Notes: generated by a model from the sequence alone, not told the origin. A stretch of 64,000 nucleotides of DNA from Xanthomonas hyacinthi (GCF_009769165.1 NZ_CP043476.1:4657001-4721000), one strand, 5' to 3'. Numbered from the stretch's first letter, positions 27,743-39,534 are shown. Numbers and translations: made by a program.

Positions 27743-29185
27743 TCAAGCCGTCCCGCCCACGGTCAGCCCGTCGATCAGCAGCGACGGCTGGCCGACGCCG
27801 ACCGGCACGCTCTGCCCGTCCTTGCCGCACACGCCCACGCCTGCGTCCAGCGCCAGGTCGTGGCCGATCATGCGCACCTTCTGCATCGTCTCCGGGCCGT
27901 TGCCGATCAGGGTGGCGCCCTTGACCGGCGCGGTGACCTTGCCATCCTCGATCAGATAGGCCTCGGTCGCCGAGAATACGTACTTGCCGCTGGTGATGTC
28001 GACCTGGCCGCCGCCGAAATTGACCGCGTACAGGCCCTTCTTCACCGAGCGGATCATCTCCTGCGGATCGTGCTGGCCGGCCAGCATGTAGGTGTTGGTC
28101 ATGCGCGGCATCGGCAGGTGCGCGAACGATTCGCGGCGGCCGTTGCCGGTCGGCGCCACGCCCATCAGCCGCGCGTTCAGCGAATCCTGCATGTAGCCCA
28201 CCAGCACGCCGTCCTCGATCAGCGTGGTGCAGTTGGTCGGGGTGCCTTCGTCGTCCACGTTCAGCGAACCGCGGCGGCCGTCAAGGGTGCCGTCGTCGAC
28301 GATGGTCACGCCCGGCGAGGCCACGCGCTGGCCGATGCGCCCGGCATAGACGCTGGTGCCCTTGCGCGCGAAGTCGCCTTCCAGGCCATGCCCGACCGCC
28401 TCGTGCAGCAGCACCCCGGGCCAGCCGGGGCCCAGCACCACCGGCATCACCCCGGCCGGCGCCGGCACCGCCTCCAGGTTGACCAGCGCCTGGCGCAGCG
28501 CTTCCTTGGCGAAGGCCTCGGGGCGGCCATCGGCGAACAGCACCGCGTAGCCGTAGCGGCCGCCGCCGCCGGCATGGCCGGACTCGCGGCGTCCGTTCTG
28601 CTCGACGATCACCTGCACGTTCAGCCGCACCAGCGGGCGCACGTCGGCGGCGAGCACGCCGTCGCTGCGCGCCACCAGCACCGTGTCCACGCCGCCGGAC
28701 AGGCCGACCATCACCTGCTGCACGCGCGGGTCGGCGGCGCGCAGGAACTGGTCCAGGCGCCGCAGCATCTCGACCTTGAGGTCGTTGCCCATGCCGTCCA
28801 CCGGGTCCAGCGCCGGGTACAGCGCGCGCGCGCCGCCGCGCAGCAGCGCCTGCGCCGGCTGCGCGCTGCCGTCGCGGGAAATGGCCCGCGCCGACTGCGC
28901 CGCGGCCAGCAGCGCGTCGCGGTGGATGTCGTCGGAATAGGCGAAACCGGTCTTCTCGCCGGAGATTGCGCGCACGCCCACGCCCTGTTCGATGGAGTGG
29001 GCGCCGTCCTTGACGATGCCGTCCTCCACACTCCAGCTCTCGCGCCGCGAATGCTGGAAATACAGGTCGCCGAAGTCGATGCCGGGGCCAAGCAGCGTGC
29101 CGAAGGCGCGCTCCAGGCTGCTGGCATCGAGGCCGGTGGGACGCAACAGGCGGGTTTCGGCGAGGCTGAGGGCGGTTTCGGTCAT
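27743..29185 (-). CDS. tldD: Metalloprotease TldD
   Basis: 480 residues from the ATG at 29185; twelve extra in-frame codons upstream are not conserved in character. The zinc-binding motif [11 protein letters not shown] (about residue 258) is the HExxxH of Tld[18 protein letters not shown] and [16 protein letters not shown] blocks are also family-typical. It forms a heterodimer with PmbA/TldE and carries the catalytic metal. It follows yhdP by 64 bp in the conserved order maf-rng-yhdP-tldD, the same as yhdE-rng-yhdP-tldD in E. coli. Confidence 0.95.
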   Translation of the reverse strand: MTETALSLAETRLLRPTGLDASSLERAFGTLLGPGIDFGDLYFQHSRRESWSVEDGIVKDGAHSIEQGVGVRAISGEKTGFAYSDDIHRDALLAAAQSARAISRDGSAQPAQALLRGGARALYPALDPVDGMGNDLKVEMLRRLDQFLRAADPRVQQVMVGLSGGVDTVLVARSDGVLAADVRPLVRLNVQVIVEQNGRRESGHAGGGGRYGYAVLFADGRPEAFAKEALRQALVNLEAVPAPAGVMPVVLGPGWPGVLLHEAVGHGLEGDFARKGTSVYAGRIGQRVASPGVTIVDDGTLDGRRGSLNVDDEGTPTNCTTLIEDGVLVGYMQDSLNARLMGVAPTGNGRRESFAHLPMPRMTNTYMLAGQHDPQEMIRSVKKGLYAVNFGGGQVDITSGKYVFSATEAYLIEDGKVTAPVKGATLIGNGPETMQKVRMIGHDLALDAGVGVCGKDGQSVPVGVGQPSLLIDGLTVGGTA

Positions 29186-29249
29186 GGGACTCAACATGGG
29201 GGACGGGGGCGCCCAGCGCAAGCGCCGGCGGCACGGCGCAGGCGCCGAT

Positions 29250-32200
29250 TCAGGGAGGGCTGGAAGGCGTCGGCGGCGCGGGCGTGCGCGAGGACTCGCG
29301 CTCGATCACCTCCACCTTGGGATCCTTCCACGGGCCGGTGACGCGGTAGGTGCGCGCGCCGATCGCGCCCAGCGGCTTGCCCAGCACCGCGTTGGCGGCC
29401 GCGCCGACCGCCGCGCCGACCGGGCCGCCGGCGACCGCGCCGACCACGGTCAGCAGGTTGCCGGATTTGGGATTGACGTCGATGGTCTGGTCGAACTGCT
29501 GTGCGCGCAGGTCGGCCTGCCCGCGCACCTTGATCTCCGCGGCCGGGCCGTCGATCAGCATCGCTTCGCTGCGCGCGACGCCGTCGCCGAACCGCACCTG
29601 GCCGTCGATGCGGTTGAAGGCGAAGCCCTTGGAGAAGAAGTCGCGGAAATCGAACATCAGCCGGCGCGGCAGCTGCGCCACGCTGAACAGGCCGAGCACG
29701 CGCCCGGCGCCGGGGTTCAGTTCCAGCAGCTGGCCGTTGCGCGCGGCCACGTCGAGCTGGCCCTGCAAGGTGGCCAGCTGGAACCCGGCCGGGTCGCCGG
29801 GCCAGGCGGCGCGCAGGGTGAGCGTGCCTTCGCCACCGCGCAACTGGCCGCCGAAGTCCAGGTTCTGCATCAGTTCGCCCAGGTCCTGGCTGTCCACGCT
29901 GGCGCTGAGCTGGGTGCGCGCGGCGGCGCCCTTGCCGCGCCAGTCGCCGCTGATGTCGATCTTCTGCTTGTCCGAGCGCAGGTGCAGCTGGTCCACCTGC
30001 ATGCCGTCGGCCAGCTTGCGGGTGCGCAGCGAGGCCGCGCCGAGGTTCATCGTGCCGAAACGCAGGTCGTCCACGTCCAGCGCCAGCGCCGGGATCGAGG
30101 CCGGGTCGAGCGCCTCGGCCAGCGGCCGCACCGCCGCGGCCGCCGCCGCGAGCGTGGGATCGGCTGCCGCGTTGGCGGCGCTGGCGGCCCCGGCCGCGGC
30201 CGGGGCCGGGGCGGCGCGCCAGTGCACTCGCGCCAGGCGCCCGCCGAGCACCCCGCCGTCCTTGCTCGGCACGCTGAGTTCGCCGGCCAGCGCCGGCCCG
30301 TCCAGGTGCACCGCCACCGTGTCGGCCTGCGGCTGCAAACGCAGGCGGGTGTTGTCGAACACGCCGCCGAGCAGCAGCAGGTGGTCGGCAAGCACGTCGA
30401 TCTGGCGCAGCGGCATCGGGTCTTCGGCGCCCGGGGTGGCCGACGTGTTCGGATCCGGGCGGCTGACCAGGCCGATCCAGTCGATCGCGTTCAGCGCGGC
30501 GGTGCGTCCGCTCACGACCAGGCCGCTGCCGGGCGGGTCCTCGGCCACGTGATCGCTGCCCATCACCACCTTGACCCCGGTCTTGCCGTTCTGGCTGCGC
30601 GCGACCAGCGCCATCAGCTTGCCGAAGGCGACTTCGATGCGGCCGGTGCCCACCGGCAGCGGCACTGTGACCGAGGTCGCCAGCGGCGCGGCCACGCCCT
30701 TGTCCATCGGCGCCGGCAGCAGCAGTTCGGTGCCGACCAGGTCCGAATGCAGTTGCAGCCGGGTCGGCGGCTGCGCGCCGCCGTCGGCGGTCTTGGGCAG
30801 GGCCACGCCGATGTTCCAGCGCGAGCGGCCCTGCACGTAGGGCTTGAGCCAGGCCATTTCCGGCGCCCGCTCGAGCAGTTCGTCGGCGTCCACCGATGCG
30901 CTCAACGCCGCCTCGAACGCCTGCTGCGGATCGCTCACGCCGTCGCCGGCACGCAGCGCCAGCTCACCGGGATGGCCGTCCCGCAGCACCGCCAGCTGCG
31001 GCGCCTCGAAGCCGGTGTCGCGGTAGTCGGCGCTGCCGCGCATGTCGTCGAAGGCCACCTCCCAGCGGCGGTCGGCGATGCGCGCGCCGCGCAGTTCGAC
31101 CTTGCCGCGCAGGTGGTGGCCGCCCACGTCGCGGCGCAACGGCTGCAGCAGGTCGAAGCTGACGTCGGCCGGGCCGGAGGCGCTGAGCGCGTCCAGGGTG
31201 TCGCCGTAGCGCTTGTGCAGCGGGCTCTGCCGCAGCATCGCCAGCAGCTGACCGGTCTCGGCGCGGCTGCTGGCCAGCACGCTGAGCTGGCCCTGCTTGT
31301 AGTCCGGCAGCGTCGCCGACAGCCGCTCCACCGGCACCCCGCCCATCTCGCCGCGGCCATGCACCTCGAAGCCGTTGCCGATGAAGGCGACATCGGCATC
31401 CACCTTCTCCACCGCCGGCCATTCGCGCTGGAAGCGCACCTTGACGTCGTCCAGCCGCGCGCTGGCCTCGAAGCGGCCGTTGCGGTCGACGAACGGCCAC
31501 TGGTCCAGGTCGCCGGAGACCAGCGCATGGCCGTCGCGCAGGCGCCCGCCCTGCAGCGCGGCGTCCAGCCAGTCGGTGGCGGCCTTGCTCATCTTCGAAT
31601 GCACCCAGAACTTCTTCGCCACCACCACCGGCGCGTCCTGCAGCTGCGCGGCCAGGTCGATCCACGGCCGCGAGCCGTCGGCCTGGAAGCGCAGCCCGCC
31701 GCGCACGTCGGCGCCGTAGTCGCTGCCCTGCACGCGCAGCGCCGGGGTCGCCACGCGCAGGTCGTCGCCATCGCGGAACACCACGATGCGCCCGGCCAGC
31801 TGCACGTCGTGAGGCACGCCGAACCCGCTGGGCCAGTCGAAACGCACCGGGCTGGCGGCGTCCAGCACCAGTTCCCCGCCCTGCGCGTCGCCATCGAAGC
31901 GGCCACGCAGGCCGCTGACCCCCGGCGACTGCCCGACCGGCGCGAACGCCAGTTCGGTCAGCCGGCCCTGGCCGTACAGCGGCCCGCCGGCGCGGCCGGT
32001 CAGCGCCAACTGGGTCAGCTGCAGCCGCGGCCTGGCCGCGTGCAGCCAGGCGCGCAGGCCGGGCGGCAGGCCGTCGCTGAGCGCGGCCAGCGCCAGCAGC
32101 GGGGCCGCGTCCAGGCGCTCGCCGAGCAGCGCGACGCGGCGCCCGCCGGCCACGGTCAGCCCGTCCAGGCGCTGCGTCGGCTGGCCGGCCTGGCCGATCT

Positions 32201-33137
32201 GCAGGCGCGGCGCATCCAGCCGCCAGCCGCCGTCGATCTGCCGCCAGCGCGCGGTGGCGCGCAGCGTGGTGAACGCGGTCTGCGGTCGCGCGCCGCCGGC
32301 GGCCAGCGCCGCGCCGCTCAGGCGCAGCTCGCGCAGGGTGGCCTCGACGCTAACCGCGACGATCCGATGCCGCTGCAGCTGCGCCCAGCCCTGCACCTGG
32401 CCGGCGCCGCCGTCGACGCGGATCCCGCCGGCCTGCAACAGCCCCGCCCAGCCGGCCAGCTCGGCCGGGCGCGCGGCCACATACGCCTGGCCGCTGCCGC
32501 GCCGGCGGTCCATGTCCAGCACCGCGGTCAGCGGTGCCTGTTGCGGGTCGATCCAGCCCTGCGCGCCGACGCGCAGGCGGTCGCCGTCCACGCGCAGGCG
32601 CAGATCGATCTTCGGCAAGCGTGCATCCACGCCCAGCTCGGGCGCATGCACCGCCAGCCGGCCGTCGATGACCTGCAGCTCGCCCAGGCCCTGCAGCGCG
32701 TCCAGCGGATCGCCGCCCTGCGCCGCCGTCGGCAGGCCCTGCACCGACCAGCTGCCGTCGGCGCCGCGCAGCAGGGTCAGCGCCAGCCCGCGCAGACGCA
32801 ATTGGGTAAACGAACGGCCCGGCAGCACGCCGGCATACATCGACAGCAGCACCTCGGCCTGGCCGATGCGCACCCCGTCGCCGGCGCCGACGCGCAGGCC
32901 GTCCAGGCGCAGCAGCGGACCGCGCCGGGTCCAGGCGGTCTCGACCCGGTCGAACCGGATCGGGCGCCCGGCACGCTCGCTGAGCCAGGCCTGGATCCGC
33001 TGCGGATGCCGCTCCACGAACGGCAGCGCCTGGCTCAACGCCCCGACCGCCAACGCCACGCACACCAGACCGATCGCCGCCGCATAGAACGCGAAACGGC
33101 GGGCCAGGCGCAGGCGACGGCGCAGGGGGGTAGGCAT
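29250..33137 (-). CDS. yhdP: YhdP family AsmA-like envelope protein
   Basis: 1295 residues. A single N-terminal membrane helix ([20 protein letters not shown], residues about 15-34) anchors a very large periplasmic beta-rich body. The N-terminal DUF3971-type region and the C-terminal AsmA-like region ([40 protein letters not shown]) are characteristic. YhdP with TamB and YdbH carries phospholipid from inner to outer membrane across the periplasm in E. coli. The length fits the family. The gene begins next to a heptad inverted-repeat element and precedes tldD by 64 bp. Confidence 0.93.
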   Translation of the reverse strand: MPTPLRRRLRLARRFAFYAAAIGLVCVALAVGALSQALPFVERHPQRIQAWLSERAGRPIRFDRVETAWTRRGPLLRLDGLRVGAGDGVRIGQAEVLLSMYAGVLPGRSFTQLRLRGLALTLLRGADGSWSVQGLPTAAQGGDPLDALQGLGELQVIDGRLAVHAPELGVDARLPKIDLRLRVDGDRLRVGAQGWIDPQQAPLTAVLDMDRRRGSGQAYVAARPAELAGWAGLLQAGGIRVDGGAGQVQGWAQLQRHRIVAVSVEATLRELRLSGAALAAGGARPQTAFTTLRATARWRQIDGGWRLDAPRLQIGQAGQPTQRLDGLTVAGGRRVALLGERLDAAPLLALAALSDGLPPGLRAWLHAARPRLQLTQLALTGRAGGPLYGQGRLTELAFAPVGQSPGVSGLRGRFDGDAQGGELVLDAASPVRFDWPSGFGVPHDVQLAGRIVVFRDGDDLRVATPALRVQGSDYGADVRGGLRFQADGSRPWIDLAAQLQDAPVVVAKKFWVHSKMSKAATDWLDAALQGGRLRDGHALVSGDLDQWPFVDRNGRFEASARLDDVKVRFQREWPAVEKVDADVAFIGNGFEVHGRGEMGGVPVERLSATLPDYKQGQLSVLASSRAETGQLLAMLRQSPLHKRYGDTLDALSASGPADVSFDLLQPLRRDVGGHHLRGKVELRGARIADRRWEVAFDDMRGSADYRDTGFEAPQLAVLRDGHPGELALRAGDGVSDPQQAFEAALSASVDADELLERAPEMAWLKPYVQGRSRWNIGVALPKTADGGAQPPTRLQLHSDLVGTELLLPAPMDKGVAAPLATSVTVPLPVGTGRIEVAFGKLMALVARSQNGKTGVKVVMGSDHVAEDPPGSGLVVSGRTAALNAIDWIGLVSRPDPNTSATPGAEDPMPLRQIDVLADHLLLLGGVFDNTRLRLQPQADTVAVHLDGPALAGELSVPSKDGGVLGGRLARVHWRAAPAPAAAGAASAANAAADPTLAAAAAAVRPLAEALDPASIPALALDVDDLRFGTMNLGAASLRTRKLADGMQVDQLHLRSDKQKIDISGDWRGKGAAARTQLSASVDSQDLGELMQNLDFGGQLRGGEGTLTLRAAWPGDPAGFQLATLQGQLDVAARNGQLLELNPGAGRVLGLFSVAQLPRRLMFDFRDFFSKGFAFNRIDGQVRFGDGVARSEAMLIDGPAAEIKVRGQADLRAQQFDQTIDVNPKSGNLLTVVGAVAGGPVGAAVGAAANAVLGKPLGAIGARTYRVTGPWKDPKVEVIERESSRTPAPPTPSSPP

Positions 33138-33146
33138 TTAGAGGCG

Positions 33147-33303
33147 GGGAATGGGGAATCGGGAGTGGGGAATGGGAAAGGCAGGACGCGGGCAGCTCAC
33201 TGCCGTGCGCAATCCCGCAAACGACTTCGTGGATGGAAACCAGGATGCATCGGGGCCGACATCACGCTCTTGCCCCATTCCCCATTCCCGATTCCCCACT
33301 CCC
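33147..33303. repeat. Heptad inverted-repeat element between rng and yhdP
   Basis: Left arm GGGAATG, GGGAATC, GGGAGTG, GGGAATG (33147-33174); right arm CATTCCC, CATTCCC, GATTCCC, CACTCCC (33276-33303). The core (101 bp) begins GGAAAGGCAGGAC and ends CGCTCTTGCC, giving weak extra pairing inside the arms. The element sits 9 bp from the yhdP start and 4 bp from the rng stop, filling the whole gap, so it may contribute to mRNA processing or attenuation between rng and yhdP. Confidence 0.85.
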
Positions 33304-33307
33304 AGCC

Positions 33308-34798
33308 TCACAACAACACCACGTCGAACTGCTCCTGCAGGTATTGCTCGTCGGCCTGGAAGCGGATGCTCTTGCCGAGGAATTCCTCCAGCTCGGCCAC
33401 CGCCGAGGATTCCTCGTCGGTGATCCGCGCCACCACCTTGCTCGAGGCGATCACCAGCAGCCGCGCCGCGTCGAACTGGCGCACGGCGCGGGTGATCTCG
33501 CGGAAGATCTCGTAGGTGACGGTTTCGGCGGTCTTGATCGAGCCGCGCCCGCTGCATTCCGGGCACGGCTCGGACAGCTGCCGCTCCAGGCTCTCCACGG
33601 TGCGCTTGCGGGTCATTTCCACCAGGCCCAGCGGCGAGAACTCGTACACCGTGGTCTTGGCGTGGTCGCGCGACAAGGCCTTTTCCAGCGTGCGCAGCAC
33701 CTGGCGGCGGTGCTCGGCGTCGTCCATGTCGATGAAGTCGATGATGATGATGCCGCCCAGGTTGCGCAGCCGCAGCTGCCGCGCCACCGCCTGCGCCGCC
33801 TCCAGGTTGGTGCGGAACACCGTTTCCTCGAGGTTGCGCTGGCCCAGGAACGAGCCGGTGTTGACGTCGATGGTGGTCATCGCCTCGGTCTGGTCGATGA
33901 CCAGGTAGCCGCCGGACTTCAGCGGCACCTGCTTGTCCAGCGCGCGCGCGATCTCGTCCTCCACGCCGTACAGGTCGAAGATCGGGCGGTCGCCGGTGTA
34001 CAGCTCCAGGCGCTCGGCCAGGATCGGCATGTACTTGGCGACGAAGGCCTGCAGCCGTTCGAAGGTCTCGTGCGAATCGACCTTGACCTTCTCCACGTCC
34101 TTGCGGATCAGGTCGCGCACCGCGCGCAGCGGCAGGCTCAGGTCCTCGTAGATGATGCTGGCCGGGGCGCCGTCGCGGCCGCGCCGCTCGACCACGTTCC
34201 AGACCCGCGACAGGTAGGCGATGTCTTCGGCCAGCGCTTCGGCCGGCTGGCCCTCGGCATTGGTGCGGATGATGTAGCCGAAGCCGCCATGGCTGGCGGC
34301 CAGGTCGGCGACCAGGGTCTTCAGGCGCAGCCGCTCGGCCTCGTCCTCGATCCGCGCCGACACCCCGATCACCCGCGACTGCGGCAGCAGCACCAGGTAG
34401 CGCGAGGGAATGCTGATCTGCGTGGTCAGCCGCGCGCCCTTGCTGCCGATCGGGTCCTTGACCACCTGCACCACGATGTCCTGGCCGTCGCGCAGCAGCT
34501 CCACGATCGGCACCCCCGACGCCACCGGCAGCGGCGGCGCCTCGTCGGTGTCGCCGTTGGCCACCGGCGCCGGCCGCACCACGTCGTTGGCATGCAGGAA
34601 CGCCGCGCGCTCCAGCCCGACCTCGACGAACGCCGCCTGCATGCCCGGCATGACCCGCTGCACCCGGCCCTTGTAGATGTTGCCCACCACCCCGCGGCGC
34701 CAGCCGCGCTCGATGTGCAGTTCCTGCAGCATGCCGTTCTCGATGACGGCCACCCGGGTCTCGCGCGGTGTGACGTTGACCAGGATCTCTTGCGACAT
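33308..34798 (-). CDS. rng: Ribonuclease G
   Basis: 496 residues from the ATG at 34798. This ATG shares one base with the maf stop (TGATG); the upstream TTG is less likely. The N-terminal S1-like domain (ENGMLQELHIERGWRRGVVG) and the catalytic RNase E/G core with TTIDVNTGSFLG, IIIIDFIDMDD and the zinc-link-like CPECSGRG are all seen. It matures the 5' end of 16S rRNA and degrades mRNAs. Length is normal for RNase G and there is no RNase E-type scaffold tail. Translationally coupled to maf. Confidence 0.96.
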   Translation of the reverse strand: MSQEILVNVTPRETRVAVIENGMLQELHIERGWRRGVVGNIYKGRVQRVMPGMQAAFVEVGLERAAFLHANDVVRPAPVANGDTDEAPPLPVASGVPIVELLRDGQDIVVQVVKDPIGSKGARLTTQISIPSRYLVLLPQSRVIGVSARIEDEAERLRLKTLVADLAASHGGFGYIIRTNAEGQPAEALAEDIAYLSRVWNVVERRGRDGAPASIIYEDLSLPLRAVRDLIRKDVEKVKVDSHETFERLQAFVAKYMPILAERLELYTGDRPIFDLYGVEDEIARALDKQVPLKSGGYLVIDQTEAMTTIDVNTGSFLGQRNLEETVFRTNLEAAQAVARQLRLRNLGGIIIIDFIDMDDAEHRRQVLRTLEKALSRDHAKTTVYEFSPLGLVEMTRKRTVESLERQLSEPCPECSGRGSIKTAETVTYEIFREITRAVRQFDAARLLVIASSKVVARITDEESSAVAELEEFLGKSIRFQADEQYLQEQFDVVLL

Positions 34799-35373
34799 CA
34801 AAGCACTCCGAAGGCGCGCAGCAGGTGGAAAGTTTGATGCAGAGGCAGGCCCATCACCCCGGAATAGCTGCCGTCCAGACGGCTGACGAAACGTTCGGCG
34901 CCGCCCTGGATCGCGTACGCGCCGGCGCGCCCCATCGGTTCGCCGCTGGCCACGTAGTCGGCGATGTCCTGCGCCGACAGCGCCGCGAAGCTGACCTGGG
35001 TCGGCACCAGCAGCACCTCCTCGCGCGCCGCGGCGACCAGCGCCAGCGCGGTGATCGCCTGGTGCGTGCGCGCGGACAGCGCGGACAGCATCGCCGCCGC
35101 CACATCCGCGTCGGCCGGCTTGCCGAACACGCGATCGTCCAGCACCACCTCGGTGTCGGCACCGAGTACGACAGCATCTGCCGCATCCGCCGTGCCGGCC
35201 AGCTGCGCCATGCCGGCGCGGGCCTTGTCCAGCGCCACCCGGCGCACATAGGCGTGCGCCGATTCGTCGGCCGCGCGCACCTCCGGCACCTCCAGATCGA
35301 GGATCCGGAACGGCACGCCCAGGCGCGTCAGCAGTTCGTTTCTGCGGGGGGAACGGGAAGCGAGATACAGCAT
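34798..35373 (-). CDS. maf: Maf family nucleotide pyrophosphatase (YhdE type)
   Basis: 191 residues from the ATG at 35373 ([15 protein letters not shown]); upstream in-frame residues are non-coding in character. The SRSPRR motif binds the triphosphate, [15 protein letters not shown] is the catalytic Asp region, and [13 protein letters not shown] completes the pocket. Maf/YhdE proteins hydrolyse dTTP, UTP and modified pyrimidine triphosphates to monophosphates, limiting misincorporation. First gene of the maf-rng-yhdP-tldD cluster; it overlaps rng by one base. Confidence 0.95.
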   Translation of the reverse strand: MLYLASRSPRRNELLTRLGVPFRILDLEVPEVRAADESAHAYVRRVALDKARAGMAQLAGTADAADAVVLGADTEVVLDDRVFGKPADADVAAAMLSALSARTHQAITALALVAAAREEVLLVPTQVSFAALSAQDIADYVASGEPMGRAGAYAIQGGAERFVSRLDGSYSGVMGLPLHQTFHLLRAFGVL

Positions 35374-35507
35374 GGCTGAAGGATAACCCGGCGGGCCTGA
35401 CTGAACGATCGCTAATTCCGGCGGCGCGCGCTCGACCCCGGTCCGAATCACGACGCGTTCATCGTCGCGGCAACACCCTCGCCACATCTTTCCAAGGAGA
35501 ACATCCG

Positions 35508-36245
35508 ATGCGTGCACCCTCCATCCGTCCGCTGCTGCTGGCCCTGACCCTCGCCCTAGGAGGCGCGATGACCGCCCATGCCCAACCCGCCGCGCCGGCC
35601 TACGCCGTGCCGGTCGACGGCACCTTGCTCAACATCGCCGCGCAGGCCGAGGCCAAGCACGCGCCGGACGTGGCCACGCTGTCGGCCGGCGTGGTCACCC
35701 AGGCCGGCGACAGCGCCGCGGCGATGCGCCAGAACGCCGCGCAGATGACCAAGGTGCTGGCCGCGATCCGCGCCGCCGGCATCGCCGACAAGGACGTGCA
35801 GACCAGCGGCGTCAACCTCAGCCCGCAGTACAAGTACGCCGAGAACCAGGCGCCGCGGATCCTCGGCTACCAGGCCAGCAACTCGGTCAACCTGAAAGTG
35901 CGCGACATCGCCAAGCTCGGCAAGGTGCTGGACGCGCTGGCCGCGCAGGGCGCCAACCAGATCAACGGCCCCAGCTTCGAGATCGACGATCCGGAACCGC
36001 TGTACGACCAGGCCCGGGTCGATGCGCTGAAGAAGGCGCAGGCCCGTGCGCAGACCTACGCCAAGTCGCTGGGCCTGCGCGTGCGCCGCATCGTCAGCAT
36101 CTCCGAAGGCAGCGGCGGCGGCATGCACCGGATGCCGATGATACGCACGATGGCGATGAAGGCGGAGATGGACAGCACCCCGGTGGCGGCCGGCGAGAGC
36201 AGCGTGTCGGTCAACCTGGACGTGGTGTTCGAACTGGGCAAGTAA
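35508..36245 (+). CDS. SIMPL (DUF541) domain periplasmic protein
   Basis: 245 residues. A signal peptide ([18 protein letters not shown]) is cleaved near residue 26. The SIMPL domain follows ([51 protein letters not shown]), typical of the family including E. coli YggE, which is linked to oxidative-stress tolerance. The gene has a good Shine-Dalgarno (AAGGAG at about 35492-35497). Divergent from maf, monocistronic, with a hairpin after the stop. Confidence 0.9.
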   Translation: MRAPSIRPLLLALTLALGGAMTAHAQPAAPAYAVPVDGTLLNIAAQAEAKHAPDVATLSAGVVTQAGDSAAAMRQNAAQMTKVLAAIRAAGIADKDVQTSGVNLSPQYKYAENQAPRILGYQASNSVNLKVRDIAKLGKVLDALAAQGANQINGPSFEIDDPEPLYDQARVDALKKAQARAQTYAKSLGLRVRRIVSISEGSGGGMHRMPMIRTMAMKAEMDSTPVAAGESSVSVNLDVVFELGK

Positions 36246-36267
36246 ACCCCGTCCTGGCGAGGAGTCC

Positions 36268-36295
36268 GACGACGGCGCCTGCGGGCGCCGTCGTC
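36268..36295 (+). terminator. Hairpin after the SIMPL gene
   Basis: A perfect 12-bp stem GACGACGGCGCC / GGCGCCGTCGTC with a 4-base loop, 22 bp after the stop codon. The T-run is short (GTT), but the stem is very stable. Confidence 0.75.
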
Positions 36296-36301
36296 GTTCC
36301 T

Positions 36302-36577
36302 GCGCACTGCGCCCTGCGATCGCGCGCCGCGGCGCTGGCGCGCGGGTCCGCCGCGTTGCGCGACGGCCTGCAGGGCAGCGTGTTGCTGCGCGTGCTGGTC
36401 GGTGTCGACGGCCAGCCGCTGGAAGTCGGCATCGCCAAGCGCGGCGGCCACCGGATCCTCGACCAGGCCGCGCGCGAGCAGGTGCTGAAGCGCTGGAAGT
36501 TCCATGCCGCGCTGCAACAAGGAACCCCGGTTCAGGCCTACGGGCTGGTGCCGGTGGATTTTTCGCTGGGCCGTTGA
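36302..36577 (+). pseudogene. Orphan C-terminal domain of a TonB-like protein
   Basis: An open frame with no convincing ATG encodes LQGSVLLRVLVGVDGQPLEV, HRILDQAAREQVLKRWKFH and VPVDFSLGR. This is the beta-alpha-beta core of the TonB C-terminal domain. The N-terminal membrane anchor and proline-rich spacer are missing; only about 90 codons precede the stop, starting just after the SIMPL terminator. A TTG at 36356 could initiate a 73-residue soluble fragment, but without the anchor it could not couple to ExbBD. Most likely a truncated tonB gene beside a TonB-dependent receptor. Confidence 0.6.
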
Positions 36578-36599
36578 GCGGTGGGAACGGACTCGGCGC

Positions 36600-36748
36600 A
36601 GTGGGGCGCCCGCCGGGGCCGTTTAATTCAAAATTCACTATTTGTTCACGATAAATACACCTAGATGGCACGCGCCCGGCCACCACAAGCCGGCGCCAAT
36701 TGCTGTTCTTAGAAATCGAAACTTGCGCTTCCAGTTAGGAGAGAGACT
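36600..36748 (+). promoter_or_regulatory. Upstream region of the TonB-dependent receptor
   Basis: A conspicuous AT-rich block (tttaattcaaaattcacta, 36621-36639, then tttgttcacgataaataca) lies about 100 bp before the start and probably contains the promoter. The ribosome-binding site is GGAGAG at 36738-36743, shortly before the GTG start. Such AT-rich leaders are common before large Xanthomonas receptor genes; no specific operator was recognised. Confidence 0.45.
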
Positions 36749-39514
36749 GTGAACACCCAGAACCAACGGCGTGCAACCCGCCGCCATATCCTTTGCGCGT
36801 CCGTCGCCGGCATCCTTGCCACCGCGGCCACAGCACCGGCCGCATTCGCACAGGAAGCGGCAACCAACCTCGACCGCATCACCGTCACCGGCTCCAACAT
36901 CCCCCGCACCAACACCGAGACCCCGTCCCCGGTCCAGGTGATCTCTCGCCAGGAAATCGACCGCACCGGCAAGAGCACGGTGGCCGAATACCTGCAGACC
37001 CTGACCTCCGACGGCGCCGGCTCGATTCCCAAGACCTTCGGCAACGGCTTCGCCGGCGGCGGCGCCGGCATCTCGCTGCGCGGCCTGGGCGCCGGCTCCA
37101 CCCTGGTGCTGTTGAACGGCCGGCGCATGGCCACCTACGGCCTGGCCGACGACGGCCAGAAGGTGTTCACCGACCTGAGCACCATTCCGCTGGACGCGGT
37201 CGAGCGGATCGACATCCTGAAGGACGGCGCCTCGGCGATCTACGGCTCCGACGCCATCGCCGGCGTGGTCAACATCATCCTGCGCAGCGACTTCGAAGGC
37301 GCGATCCTGCGCGGCTCCTACGGCATGTCCGGCGACAGCGACGGCAACGCACGCAAGGCGACCCTGACCGCCGGCACCGGCAATCTCGCCAACGACGGCT
37401 GGAATGCGTTCTTCAGCCTGGACGTGGGCAAGACCGACGCGATCAAGATCGGCGACCGCAAGGACCGCAAGTGGATCGGTACCGGCGACATCCGCCGCTA
37501 CGGCTACGCCGCCGCCGATGCGCAGTTCCTGGGCGGCGCCTATCTCAGCGGCGGCACCGCCGGCGGCACCGGTCCGAACGGCTCGGTGTTCGACACCACC
37601 GGGCAACTCGTCGCGCTGCCCGGTTGCGCCGGCCTGACCACCATTCCCGGCCAGACCGATGCCACCGCCCAGGCCCAGGGCTGCCTGTGGGATCCGGCCC
37701 AACAGTACCGCGACCTGAGCCCGGAAGAGAAGTACGTCAACGTGTTCGGCCGCGCCAGCTTCGCCTTCGGCGAGGGCGGCGAGATCTACACCGAGATCGG
37801 CTACTCGAAGAAGGAAACCGTGTTCTCCAACACCCCGTCGGGCGTGTCCGGCGGCTGGGGCTATCCCGGCGGCCCGGTCAACGCCAACAGCGGCGCCGGC
37901 GCCACCGTGCTCTACGCCGGCCATCCCGACAATCCCCTGCCCTATGCCGCGCGCCTGCGCTACAGCGCCTGGGACGTGGGTCCGCGGGTGACCGACAACA
38001 CCAACGAGTTCAACCGCTTCCTGGCCGGGGTCAAGGGCAACTGGGGCGAGTGGAGCTACGACACCGCCTACCTGCATTCGGGCACCGACCTGGTCAACAA
38101 GCGCACCGGCTATCTGCGCTACAGCGCGGTGCAATGCGTGCTCGGCAACCCGGCCTGCGCGGCCGGCACCTGGCGCATCGGCGACGACGCCGGGCTGAAC
38201 TCGCAGGCGCTGTACGACTACATCTCGCCGACCATCAGCGCGCGCGCCAAGTCCAGTCTGGACATGTTCAACTTCACCGTCTCGCGCAGCCTGGCCGACC
38301 TGCAGGGCGGCCCGCTGGGCCTGGCGCTGGGCACCGAATGGCGCCGCACCAGCAACAGCCTGACCCCGCAGACCTACACCGACGTCGGCGACATCATCGG
38401 CCTGGGCTACTCGTCCTACGACGGCACCCAGAACGTCTACGCCGCCTATGCCGAGTTGTCGGCGCCGGTGCTGGAGCAGTTGGAACTGTCCGCGGCGGTG
38501 CGCTACGACAAGTACGAGAGCGGCGACAGCAAGGCCACGCCGAAGCTGGGCGTGAAGTGGACCCCGGCCGACTGGATCGCCCTGCGCGCCAGCTACGCCG
38601 AGGGCTTCCGCGCGCCGAACCCGGCCGAGAACGGCGACGGCGGCCTGGCCGCGTTCTCCAACGCGCGCGATCCGGTGCGCTGCGCGATCGATCCGGCCAA
38701 CGAGTGCACCGCGCGCTCGGTGGCGATCATCACCCGCCCGAACCCGGCGCTGAAGCCGGAAGAGTCGAAGAGCTACTCGGTGGGCTTCGTGCTGCAGCCG
38801 ACCGCCAGCACCTCGCTGACCGTGGATGCGTGGCAGATCAAGCGCACCAACGAGATCGCCCAGGGCAGCACCGCCGACGCGATCGCCGCCGGCAACGTCC
38901 TGCGCGACAGCAACGACATCGGCGGCGTGGCCAACAGCGGCACCATCCTGGCGGTCAACACCGCCTACGTGAATGCCAACTCCTCGCGCGTGCGCGGCGT
39001 CGATACCGACATCCGCCAGACCTTCGACATCGGTCCGGGCCAGCTGGAAATGGACCTGCAGTGGAGCCATCTGCTCAAGTTCGAGCGGACCGAAGGCGAC
39101 ACCACGGTCGACTACGTCGGCACCCACGGCAACTGCGACGTGACCAACTGCATCGGCACCCCGCAGGACCGGGTCAACGTCGGCAGCACCTGGAAGCAGG
39201 GCAGCTGGAGCGTCAGCGGCGTGGTCAACTACATCGCCAGCATCGAGAACAAGGACAGCCGTGGCGGCGACTACCTGGCGTTCTATGCCGACGGCAGCCC
39301 GGTCGAGAAGATCGCCTCGTTCACCACCTTCGACCTGTCCGGCCGCTGGAACGTCACCGCCGCGTTCGAACTCAATGCCTCGGTGCAGAACGTGTTCGAT
39401 CGCATCGCACCGCTGGATCCGTCCACCTACGGTGCGGTCAACTACAACCCGCTGCACTACAGCGGCGCGATCGGCCGCTACTTCACCGTGGGCGCGAAGT
39501 ACACGTTCAACTGA
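36749..39514 (+). CDS. TonB-dependent outer-membrane receptor
   Basis: 921 residues from a GTG at 36749, preceded by GGAGAG. The signal peptide ends AAFAQE near residue 31. The plug domain begins with [20 protein letters not shown], and contains [20 protein letters not shown] and [22 protein letters not shown] long beta-barrel follows and ends KYTFN, with the expected terminal aromatic residue one position from the end. The substrate is unknown; this subgroup in Xanthomonas often imports plant sugars or peptides rather than iron. No neighbouring degradative enzymes were seen. An efficient terminator follows. Confidence 0.93.
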   Translation: MNTQNQRRATRRHILCASVAGILATAATAPAAFAQEAATNLDRITVTGSNIPRTNTETPSPVQVISRQEIDRTGKSTVAEYLQTLTSDGAGSIPKTFGNGFAGGGAGISLRGLGAGSTLVLLNGRRMATYGLADDGQKVFTDLSTIPLDAVERIDILKDGASAIYGSDAIAGVVNIILRSDFEGAILRGSYGMSGDSDGNARKATLTAGTGNLANDGWNAFFSLDVGKTDAIKIGDRKDRKWIGTGDIRRYGYAAADAQFLGGAYLSGGTAGGTGPNGSVFDTTGQLVALPGCAGLTTIPGQTDATAQAQGCLWDPAQQYRDLSPEEKYVNVFGRASFAFGEGGEIYTEIGYSKKETVFSNTPSGVSGGWGYPGGPVNANSGAGATVLYAGHPDNPLPYAARLRYSAWDVGPRVTDNTNEFNRFLAGVKGNWGEWSYDTAYLHSGTDLVNKRTGYLRYSAVQCVLGNPACAAGTWRIGDDAGLNSQALYDYISPTISARAKSSLDMFNFTVSRSLADLQGGPLGLALGTEWRRTSNSLTPQTYTDVGDIIGLGYSSYDGTQNVYAAYAELSAPVLEQLELSAAVRYDKYESGDSKATPKLGVKWTPADWIALRASYAEGFRAPNPAENGDGGLAAFSNARDPVRCAIDPANECTARSVAIITRPNPALKPEESKSYSVGFVLQPTASTSLTVDAWQIKRTNEIAQGSTADAIAAGNVLRDSNDIGGVANSGTILAVNTAYVNANSSRVRGVDTDIRQTFDIGPGQLEMDLQWSHLLKFERTEGDTTVDYVGTHGNCDVTNCIGTPQDRVNVGSTWKQGSWSVSGVVNYIASIENKDSRGGDYLAFYADGSPVEKIASFTTFDLSGRWNVTAAFELNASVQNVFDRIAPLDPSTYGAVNYNPLHYSGAIGRYFTVGAKYTFN

Positions 39515-39534
39515 TCGAACGCGTTGCGATACAC

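Noticed and set aside
29350..33515. Very long plus-strand frames across yhdP and rng
   Set aside because: GC-bias shadows of yhdP and rng; composition is dominated by Arg, Ala, His and Gln without domains.
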